This document shows positions 9,044 to 18,351 of a stretch of 27,500 bases of DNA, piece by piece. Every line of letters begins with the position of its first letter. The first letter of the stretch is position 1. This DNA comes from Glandiceps talaboti. Its lineage: Eukaryota; Hemichordata; Enteropneusta; Spengelidae. The stretch lies in NCBI RefSeq assembly GCF_964340395.1, contig NC_135558.1, positions 12,045,001-12,072,500 of the forward strand, given 5' to 3'. The position numbers and the translations under genes are program-made. Below the pieces are notes generated by a model. It worked only from the letters and a program-made list of their open reading frames with translations. It was not told the origin of the DNA and searched no databases.

Positions 9044-10254
9044 CCACTATTCTCTTTACGGCAGCACTTAAACACACACCTCCTTGCAAAGGACTACATT
9101 ATCTTAGGCTAGAAAATATATACTCTGACTTGGGAGAATGGAATATATTAGGTAAAAATATGATTTGCTCACTATCATCAGGGCAAGAGTGTAGAATAGT
9201 AGACTTATTGTACAATAGATATATAAAATATATGATACTATGTCATTAGACCAAAAATGTAGAACTGTGGACAATTGTACAATATGCACAATTGTAAAAT
9301 ATACCTCAGGGACAAACTTTCCTGAAAATATGTGAAGGCCCAGACTAGCTGTAAGCTATTTCCTGACTCCCCATTTACCCACTGTTATACTTATTTGGGA
9401 AATAAACTGATTATATAGATGTAAATCAAAGATCTTCAATTCTCACCAAACTTTGCCATATGAAGGTTTATTTCTGGCCCTTTGAAATATTGAATAGAAA
9501 TTTAGGTTCTATCGTCTTGTTTCCAAGGAAACTGACAATCTTTTATTCGCCCATAGAGTTAACACAGTATATGGTGGCCATATTTGATTTTAAAATGACT
9601 AAATGTTGATATGATTTTGACATCTATTTCAAAAGATATATACAGTGACCCAAATCATTTTTTTTATAAACTTAAGCTGAGAATAGGTTGCAGTTGAAGA
9701 AAGTAACACCAAAAGTCAGAGAGTTCATTTACGAGGAAATTCTATGTGAGCTAGGACACTAGGGTTAGGGCTGTGTTAAGGATATGTATAGACTCCATAG
9801 CAATAACCTTTGTAAAATCTGCTAGCTGTGATGAAAATGATTCAGCTGGGTGAAGAAAGAAAAATATTGAGAAATATTACAAATATACATGGACAAGTTT
9901 ATTGTTTTTTATCTGCAAAATCAATGACATGACAATAGATATGCTTTATATGTTGAATATTAACCAGAAAATAAATTTGGTATATTCAGTTCAAAGTGGA
10001 TTATCATTTGTTATGAACAGGAAACAACCTGAGTTTGTTTCTGGGTGAAAATTTGGGTGAAAATACTTGCATAAATCCGTGCTGTAAATATTTAGGCCTG
10101 TGAGTGAATTCACTATATGTACAATAAAAACTCGCATTTTAAATGAAATAGCATGTGTCGGTTTTATTCATTCACTTACATATGACATGTAGCTTGTATC
10201 GATCAAAACTTATACGGAAGTGACGTACGGGCCTTGATAGGCAATTTCCGCTAA
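9044..10254. other. Intergenic, one dispersed repeat, no gene seen
   Basis: AT-rich sequence containing the second copy of the dispersed repeat (9508-9700). Short open frames at 9004-9289 on both strands have no recognisable motifs and are treated as chance. Confidence 0.5.
9508..9700 (+). repeat. Diverged dispersed repeat, copy 2
   Basis: TCTTGTTTCCAAGGAAACTGACAAT followed by CCCATAGAGTTAACACA and TGGTGGCCATATTTGA parallels 5205-5400 in the NEU1 intron. The same order of blocks in both places shows common descent rather than chance. Confidence 0.5.
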
Positions 10255-10840
10255 ACGTATTGTCGACTATTTGTATTGTTATACAATGACAATGACAATA
10301 TCAATATCAATAGTTTGGCTTTTGAAATGACTCTTCGGGTTTTCAGTGTTGGTAAGTCCAGTTTTGTAACTAACAAGGTCTGTGGCACTACTTGTGTGGC
10401 TGAAATCCTGATAGATGAATTCTCCTTGTAGCCCTGCATTGAATCTTTTCAAGTTCGATAAGGTCTGTTGATGTGGATCCCGAACAGATGAAAACAAACA
10501 GAAAATTGTGGCAACAAAAGTAAGTGTTCAACATTGACGTAAAAATAATCCGGATATCTCAATGTGGCTGATGTGGATCCCAAACTGATGAGGTATATTC
10601 CATATTTGGACGTACAGTACCTCTGCAGCAGCAAGTGTGAACAGTGACAAGACAACTTCTAATGTTATGGTATAATAGAAAAGCAGATAATTTGTAAGCT
10701 TTAGCTGAGACTGAGGGTTGTTGTGTTTACAGTACCCCAAATGAAGGTTTTCAGTCAGATTCACTCCAAGGTATTTCACTCTGGATACACATTAGATGGA
10801 TTGATTGTGTAGTTGGTTGTTAGCTAATACCGGTCTCCTT
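10255..10840 (-). pseudogene. Decayed LINE reverse transcriptase, thumb/C-terminal part
   Basis: Minus-strand frames, interrupted by stops and frameshifts, carry the typical order of a CR1/jockey-like non-LTR reverse transcriptase after its catalytic core: SRVKYLGVNL (about 10755-10785), then VRPNMEYTSSVWDPHQ (about 10570-10620), LIELEKIQCRATRRI (about 10410-10460) and LDLPTLKTRR (about 10330-10361). An internal duplication of the VWDPHQ-coding stretch interrupts it (see 10469-10591). This is a dead fragment; it is probably the downstream half of the element whose palm lies at 13265-13745. Confidence 0.75.
10469..10591. repeat. 23-bp direct repeat exactly 100 bp apart inside the LINE relic
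   Basis: TGATGTGGATCCCGAACAGATGA at 10469-10491 recurs at 10569-10591 with two differences. Both copies encode the same reverse-transcriptase motif (V-W/R-D-P-H-Q) on the minus strand, so the 77 bp between them is extra sequence inserted in the gene. A 23-bp duplication could be an old target-site duplication or a tandem slip. Confidence 0.65.
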
Positions 10841-10884
10841 TTTACTTTCCGTAAGGAAGGTGGTAATATACCGATGAAGTCTGT

Positions 10885-10886
<2 letters not shown>

Positions 10887-10915
<29 letters not shown>

Positions 10916-10933
10916 AGTGTGTGTGAGTGTGTG
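10887..10933 (+). repeat. (GT)n microsatellite
   Basis: TG/GT dinucleotide run with two GAGT interruptions, just beyond the LINE fragment. Confidence 0.9.
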
Positions 10934-11085
10934 TATCATGATTTCCGAAAGAATGGCTGCATCAATTCAAACGAAATTTCATAGACATGTTCCGTAGGGT
11001 AATGGACAGAACTGATTAGGTTTTAGTAATAATCCGATGAATATTAATGACCAATTTGAGTAATTAATCCGATAATCGATCAAAC

Positions 11086-11309
11086 AAGTATAAAGTTGGC
11101 GTCAGATTCAGATTCAGGTAGCATTATATTATGAACATTATATTGAGCGTCAGATGGCCTCAGATCCGAAGACACCTGAATAATACCGTTGAGACTACCT
11201 AACAGGGAAGGATTCTTCTTCACTGCCGTCGGGTGTATTCGGATCTGAGGCTATCTGATGCTCCAATATGATGCTACCTGAATCTGAATCTGACGCCAAC
11301 TTTATACTC
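11086..11309. mobile_element. MITE-like fold-back element, ~224 bp
   Basis: AGTATAAAGTTGGCGTCAGA (from 11087) and the following TTCAGATTCAGGTAGCAT reappear in inverted orientation ending at 11309. Pairing continues inward through TCAGATGGCCTCAGATCCGAA (left) and TTCGGATCTGAGGCTATCTGA (right), leaving a spacer of about 65 bp. Arms of some 80 bp are close to identical at the ends, which suggests a fairly recent element. No coding capacity. TTAAT/TTA-rich DNA lies on its left. Confidence 0.85.
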
Positions 11310-11338
11310 GACCTCTACTTACAGTCTGGACCTCTACT

Positions 11339-12444
11339 ACCTCTACATATTCAGTCTGGACATTCGTCTGCGCAGCCTGTCTGCGCATATTTATCGTGGG
11401 TGAAATCCTACTTCGGTCTAAATATTCATAGAATTTGATGCTTTTATAGAGTTTGAATACAGCATGACAAACATTATTATGAGTGAGGCTCTCTGGGAAA
11501 TGGAAATTCCAGCAAATGTTCGGAAAGAATTACAACATTTTTATCGATTGACGAGAGAATGCATCGTGACTTACCCAAGTGACATATTTTCGACACAAAA
11601 AAATATACGTAAAGTGAAATGTTCTTTGATGAAAAACATGTTTACACATAAACAAGCAACAAGAAAATCACATGGGATGAAATTTATATCTGGAAAATAC
11701 ATGGGCCAATTGTGTTTATTATTTTTAAAACATCTCATAGAAATTATAACTCCTAGCTGATCAATGATGACTTAAACTGAATTATCGAAAATATAAATTG
11801 CCTTGAAAGTTTGACTGTCATTTGACTTTATCGGCAAAAATAAAGGCCGTGGTCAAATTTCGTGAATATTCATACAGTTATTAACTGTGCGGTGATTTTT
11901 AGCATGATGCATTTTGATCACATTTTACTTGCATACGGACGGAAAACGAGCCAGTAAAACCTACAGTAGTCGAGAGTATGTTGCACTAAATTTCTAAAAA
12001 CAAACAAGGTTACATGTTCAGAGATATAGTTCAATATCATTGCGTGGACAGATGTTATGTTGCAGGTCTTCATCTGTGTAGAATTTAATAACAAATCGAA
12101 TGAAGTATGTGGCATGCTTAGCCCGTGCGTCTTTCTCTCAGTCCAGGCCGTTTGTTACGGCGGGTATGTTTTCTTCACGGAAGTGAAACTGAGAAATCTG
12201 AAAACGAACATCGACCTAACAAAACGGTATTATGAATAATCTCACATGAAACTATGTTTTTTGAAGGTACAAAACTTGTAGATTGTACAGTGACTTTGGA
12301 ACATTGTACATATAGCATTCTAAAAATAACACTGTATTGTTATGTAGATAGCATCTCGAAGGAACACATGAAATAGCGCGCCATTTGACGTGATTCAACT
12401 CTGACCGTATGGAAATGAATCGAATGTCCAGACGACCTCTACAT
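11339..12444. repeat. Inverted 13-mer inside a direct 10-mer, 1.1 kb apart
   Basis: ACCTCTACAT (11339-11348) then GTCTGGACATTCG (11354-11366) on the left; CGAATGTCCAGAC (12421-12433) then ACCTCTACAT (12435-12444) on the right. This has the form of short terminal inverted repeats within a 10-bp target duplication, but CTCTAC is locally repetitive on both sides, so chance or local duplication is possible. Confidence 0.3.
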
Positions 12445-12612
12445 ACCTCTCTAGGCTCTACATAGCTCTACACTGAGAAAGACTTTGTTTTCAGGGGTTT
12501 CGTACGTGCCAACCTTATTTTGTGTTTCCCTTGGATCTGCACTCTGCATTTGCTGGACAAACACGAGAAAAAAGAAGACTCCAAGGCAGGGTATTTAAGT
12601 GATTCAAACTAA
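11464..12612 (+). CDS. Possible small membrane-protein gene, three exons, unrecognised
   Basis: Exon 12142-12226 follows a strong pyrimidine-rich acceptor (CTTTCTCTCAG) and ends ACG|GTATTA; exon 12495-12612 follows TTTGTTTTCAG and ends in TAA. Phases agree (2 to 2) and the joined frame gives YGGYVFFTEVKLRNL, then GFVRANLILCFPWICTLHLL (a likely membrane helix), then a charged tail HEKKEDSK to a Tyr-Leu-Ser-Asp-Ser-Asn end. AATAAA lies at 12781. A possible first exon is ATG 11464 to 11608 with a GTAAAG donor in the required phase 1, giving 115 residues in total. I do not recognise the family. It overlaps the doubtful 11339-12444 repeat pair, so the gene may be false. Confidence 0.3.
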
Positions 12613-13264
12613 CCAGAAAACAATTTTTTTCTTGGCCTTAACTTAAAATAGGTTTACATTAGTACTAGTAGTCATTACAATGGGCGTGGAGTTCACGAAC
12701 AGGTGAAATATTTATCATTGTTTCAATTTCGACAAATATGGACTTATCATTTTCAAATTCCACACACTAATGCGCAGATGAATAAAGAGAAATCGTATAT
12801 TAGATTTTCGATTAGAAGTTTAGGAACCGTCTTCTTTTTACCATGTTCTTTTCCGATTTCTCTCAATAACAAACTACCGCTATTTGTTGCAAGGCTTGTA
12901 CATAATCATTTATCTAGATAGCTCTGTATCTCAGGATATAAATGCACTATCACATATTTATCAAGTGTAATAATCTATAATTTATACCCAAATCATGTGT
13001 GTGGTCAAAATATGGAAAATAGACCAAGCCTCGCCGAGCCTGGGATGAAAATTTCGCGACAATGCATCAATAATGGTGACGTATACATTGACCTATATAT
13101 AATTAGTGTACAGTGAGGGCGCGCCACTCAACAAAATCTTGACAATTTTCCCGCCCGTAGTAGTATAGTGTAAACTCGTGGTGGGACTTGACGAATCACA
13201 TATATAGAGCTAAATTTCTTGCCTACATCATGAAATTCCTTAAGGAAGGCATTCAATTTAAATC
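12613..13264. other. Intergenic, no gene seen
   Basis: AT-rich sequence holding the AATAAA at 12781 and a chance open frame at 12703-12921 without recognisable motifs. GGCGCGCC at 13118 is the only GC-rich spot. Confidence 0.4.
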
Positions 13265-13745
13265 TTGTTTAATAGTTATGGTGAGGGTGTGACATATGCC
13301 TACATTGAAATTCACTTGCGACTGTTTTTTCCAATTTCTCGAGTTTTCTTAGGCCTCCTTGAGGAATTCAGTATCAACAGTGGAATGGATTTTTTAATGG
13401 AGTATGGGATCATTAGCAAAAAATGTCAAACCTTAGCATTGACATTGTCAGAGCATACAGAGAGGTCATTGATGTATACATACGAGAACGAGAATAGGGC
13501 CAATGATGTAGCCTTGAGGGACACCAGACATGACTAATACCCTCATCAGATTTCAAACCCTCAACTAAAACTTGTTGAGAGCTGTTTGATAGGAATGTAC
13601 TCATATCCAAATCCAGGGTAGCATCACTTACGTCCTTGTCTGTAATAGTTGTGAGGTTGTGAGGTTAAACGCTATTATCGATCGTTAGTGAGGAACCTCA
13701 TCAAAGGCCTTACTGAAATCCTAGCTTGATAATTGTATATGTCTA
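13265..13745 (-). pseudogene. Decayed LINE reverse transcriptase, palm part
   Basis: Reading the minus strand from 13745 down, broken frames contain DFSKAFDEVPH (13720-13688, the block with the first catalytic Asp), SGVPQGYIIGPIL (about 13530-13490), FANDP (about 13422-13405, where FADD is usual) and a FNVG-C-HTLTI stretch (about 13317-13285). This is the order in CR1/jockey-type non-LTR reverse transcriptases. Stops and frameshifts lie between the blocks and the catalytic Asp-Asp is degraded, so it is dead. The expected continuation (Y-LHNQ...KYLGV) is absent here but present at 10840. Confidence 0.8.
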
Positions 13746-13815
13746 CCCTCTAGTATCGAGATTATGAGCAGGATCATCCACAGCGAGAGTGAGTTGGGAT
13801 TCGCATGAACGTTGC

Positions 13816-13959
13816 TTTTATAACTAAAAAATCCACGTTGTGTACGCACGTGTATCTGTTAGAATGTCATAATCATCTAATAAATGCTTGGTGTCAACGA
13901 CACTTTGTGACATCCTATAACAGATACACGTAGACAGCGTGGGTTTTCTATTTATAAAA
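13816..13959. mobile_element. Small fold-back element, ~144 bp
   Basis: TTTTATAACTAAAAAATCCACG then TGTACGCACGTGTATCTGTT (13816-13860) pairs with AACAGATACACGTAGACAGCGTGG then TTTTCTATTTATAAAA (13919-13959). TGTCA/TGACA continues the pairing inward. The spacer is about 40 bp. This is MITE-like, with imperfect arms of about 53 bp. Confidence 0.65.
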
Positions 13960-13988
13960 AAACCCAACCGTTAACGTTTAACGCAAAT

Positions 13989-14050
13989 ACCAACTCACCC
14001 TCTCAATGTTTCACTATTGAAACGACTTTTACAATGTATTTGTAAACATA
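13989..14050 (+). repeat. Dispersed repeat, copy of 8112-8186
   Basis: ACCAACTCACCCTCTCAATGTTTCACTATTGAAACGAC and the following TTTTACAATGTATTTGTAAACAT match the copy at 8112-8186. It directly follows the fold-back element at 13816-13959. Confidence 0.65.
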
Positions 14051-14355
14051 AATACTTTGCAAAAGTCGTTTTCACTTCTTATCCACTTGGTTACATTAAT
14101 GGCGCGGCTCAACCCATATGTTTAAGTATAGGCAAGCCCAGGTTTTTTCTCACATCTAACAAACATACTTAACAATGTCACAAGACCAAAGTGCAACCTG
14201 TTTTAAATATTGAATAAATATTAGTAAGATTGAGGTTATACCAAAACTGGAGTGATGTGATGTTAGTTCATTTAGGACCATGGGATCAAGTCACTACGTG
14301 AACTATACAGTGATTCTCATCGTACACATTATTTGATCCCGTCGACCTTTTGACA

Positions 14356-17300
14356 ATGGTTGGTCCGAAACTGGTTCTCCTTGTGGTTTTTGCAGTACTT
14401 GGAAATCACTTATTTAATCACATGTAAGTAAAAGTGTATTTCTGCCACAAGTTTGTAAAGTGTTATTAAATCATTTTACTTAGCTTTATAGCCAAAGCAA
14501 GCTTAAAATAAATCGTTTGTTGAAAATGTTAGACAGTCACCATTAAGTACCCAGGTTGAGCCAACAGTGTCCATCCAAAGTCCAAAATTGTACGCGAGTC
14601 AAGGCTGGTCTTAATATTATAGGCAAACAAATACTAGACAGTATGTGTTTCCGATAACCAGACCAACCAACCCTAGTTGAAAGCCGCCGACCCTAAACAT
14701 GTCTATTGTTGGTCGAAATTTGAAGGAGCTAATTTTTGTTGAACTAAACATGCAAATAATCACGTATGTAGAGGTCACGTGACCGGGAGTACATAAAAGC
14801 AAATTTTACTAATTTCATTGTAAAGAGTAGATCAAGAGCTTTCAGAAAATAATATAGTTATGGATGTGTATAATCATTACTTTCTTAACTGCAAACCAAT
14901 ATCAACAAGGGACATTGAACGTGGTCTATAACCCTAAGCATTAAAAAAAATAGGTTTGTCTTCTTGACCTCCATGCACGTCTGTTTTCATTCCCCAGTGA
15001 TGTGTGTACATATTTCATCAAACTATCACAAGAGGGGTATTGTAACCGACATTTCGTTTGGTTTTGGGTAGAAACAATAATTTTCAAAAATAAAAACAAT
15101 TAAAAAGATAAAAAGGCCATGTTATCGGAATCAGACATTTTTCACCTGATAGCCCTATCATTACATTATTATACGTCACCTGTCACCAATCTCGCATTCT
15201 GATTGGTTGAGAGCCCTGCAGATACACAGGCGTATTTTTCACCAACAGCCGTATTTTTGCTTGTTGTATCACGTGATCACTGCACATCCCCTTGTAAACA
15301 AATCTAGCAGACAACTAGAGATCGAGCTATAACCAGCATTTCCAATGCCAAATTTGTTGTCAATCGAACAAAATATCACCGTTGTATACATTGTAACAAG
15401 TCTTTGAACTGTATGTTTTGTGTCAGAGGGAAAATGTCAAAAATTCCATGCAGAACGGCGATAGTCCAGATACGGTCGTCACGCGATCGTGAACATGAAT
15501 TCCTAAATTTATGAAGGATATCAAAATTACCACCACAGAGTGTGCATTTTTGGCTTAACTAGAACAACAAAGTATATCACGAACATTTATGTAAATTTAA
15601 TGGAATACAGTACGCAAAACAAAGACGCACTCATTTTTCTGCTGAAGGTTATAAGTTTGAATATATCTATGAGTGATATGCAAATAGTAAACATTACGTC
15701 ATACTACTGAGCAAACGCGCACTCTAATTGGATGATAAAGTTAAGAACTGAGATGTAAACAACCGCATTGCAGTTACCAGAGAGGTGCATGATACTACGC
15801 TCAACAGTATAACGCGGAAGTGATTTTATTTTAACATGAAACAGCATTTTTAGACATTCAAAAATGAATTCATAGTCACAGGTGACGTATAAGTATGTTA
15901 TTTGCCAAATACTGTTCCACATCTTGCTGCTCGAGGTAATTTTTCTGGTATAACGGCTCGCCTCCGGCTCTCCGTTATACCAGAAAAATTACCTCTCGCA
16001 GCAAGATATGGAACGGTATTTGGCAAATAACATATACATATATACCCCCACGTGGATACTTGTGTTGCCTTGGCTCGCTAACTAAATGACTGATGGAAAA
16101 CGGTAACATTAATATTGTTATTTTCTAGGTATTTATTTGGTTACTTCAAGACTATTTATAACCACCAACCAGGTCCATGTAGAGTAATACCAGGAATAGG
16201 TGAGATGAAGATTGCTACAACTCGCAAATACTCAGGTCTTATCACATTTGATCATTAACACCTGATTAAGTTTATAGACCGGAGTTATTTTAGGGAAAAA
16301 TACATGCATGCAGGTATATATGTATGTGCACTGGATTTTGATTTGCATTTGCATGCATGCATGTGCACTGGATTTTGTGCGACTCTCATTGCACGACACA
16401 TGGAAACGAAAACCTATATATGCATGAATGTGCACTGAATTTGGTTTGGTTTTGGGTCGAGGCAGTGATTTACACAATGCATACATGCATGCACTAGATT
16501 TTTAGACTTTGGGTGGAGTAAAAATATTAACCCCCCAAAACAAATCTTATCCGTTATATTAGTCACACTCAGTGTGAAGTTTTGTAAAAACCTAGAGATT
16601 TAAAGGTTTTGATTGTGATATTTGTACAACAGAGGTACAATAATTACATATTGTCACTTTACGCTCGATATATAATGAAGTGCATATTTTTTAATTTCGG
16701 CATGCGCAGTTCATGGATCCGAAGACATCACTGTAATGCGTGATGGCCTAGCATTCATATCCTCGGTAGGTGTTCTCTCATATGACTTCTAACCTTTAAC
16801 ACTGAAAAAAACACTCCATCATACTAAGACACTGTATACAATGTCCAGTGTATATTGACTTCTGTTTCACACTAAAAATCCAGAGCACAATGCGAAACGA
16901 ATTAGCTTTCAATTATGCAAATTGCCAAATCAATAGTAATGATTTCTTAAGAATGTGGAATATTCATCTGCCTCGTATTGTGCTCTGTATACTTTGGGAA
17001 ACATATGTAGATGTGTATATAACGTTATGGTTGAAATGAAAATTCTTGACAAACGATTAAAATGTCGAAAATTTTATTCACAATTTAAAAAACTTTGCAT
17101 CTAATCTCTACTCGACTAGACTGATCCCACAATACCACCACCTCTCCACATGGGAAGAATTTTTATATTTGATTTTAACCATCCTGAGGAGAATGTTACA
17201 GAGGTACCTTTACTTGGAGACTTCGACAGAGATAACTTCCGTCCATACGGCATAAGTCTATATGAAGATCCTGCATCAGGTACTGAATGTCGTAACCATA

Positions 17301-18213
17301 GAAACAAAGCATTATTGCGTAGCACAAGTTGATACAACAAGATGCACAGTGTTGTTTTACAGGAGAAATGATGATGCCTTAAGCTTGGTGTTTCACTCAT
17401 ATCATGAGACCTACAGAGACAACGTCAGCTGCAAACGAAACAATTAAGGTGTCATGCACAGTGGGGATATATAGAAGTAGACAAGTTGATTATCATTTTG
17501 TATACCCATGGCCAACGGTTGATTCAATACCATTCGGGGTGTATGATATTACAATTAAGTCATTAAATCTAACAAAACAGTTTTTAAAATACGTCCAGTT
17601 GCAGATAAAATCTTTACAGCAATTTGAAGAACGTATGTCGACGTTATTGTTTGTAATGTTGAATTTCTTTCAGGAGAAATACGATTATTCATTGTTAACC
17701 CAGTGCCGAATGACAATAGGGTTGAGATTTTTCGTTTCCATAAACAGAAGAGAGAACTTAATCACCTAAAGTCGGTTACAGGGGAAAACGTCTACAGGTT
17801 AGTTATGTATAACTGATGAAGAGCTAATTTAGAGAGTCGTGCAGCATATGATTCGATTAAACTTTTCTAGTATAATGTTAAAGTGTCAATGCACGCCTCC
17901 AGCAATTGTCTTCTGGTAAGCGTTAGAACAGTTGATTGCATAGTAGGGTTTTTCCTCAACATATTTTATACTTACAAAATACAGTATTACGTCATGTTGT
18001 TTATACGTTTAATATCTTAATACCTTTTTGAATTCAGTCAATTGCAAGAGATAGCTAAAGTATGCTTCAGCAAGTAGAATACTAGTACTGCGAGTAGCTT
18101 TTGAATATGAAGCAAAACTTACACTCCAACACATATAAACTCAGCTTGAGCCCCTTTAAGCGAGCAGTGATATTTGTATTCAAAAGAACTGTAATACGTG
18201 GGTAGACTACCAT

Positions 18214-18258
<45 letters not shown>

Positions 18259-18299
18259 ACAATAGTAGTAGTAGTAGTAGTAGTTGTTGTTGTTGTTGC

Positions 18300-18351
<52 letters not shown>

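Larger units (their letters stand above)
14424..16128. other. PON intron 1, holds two inverted-repeat elements
   Basis: The largest intron of the gene. It carries the terminal-inverted-repeat element (15169-15892) and the hairpin (15894-16034), the latter ending 95 bp before the exon 2 acceptor. The rest is AT-rich and shows no exon. Confidence 0.6.

Noticed and set aside
10251-10779. Four overlapping minus-strand open frames as possible genes
   Set aside because: Together they are frameshifted pieces of one LINE reverse transcriptase, not separate genes.
17404-17769. 121-residue open frame overlapping PON exon 5
   Set aside because: It runs through the intron and then the exon in a different frame from the one that continues the paraoxonase; no family resemblance.
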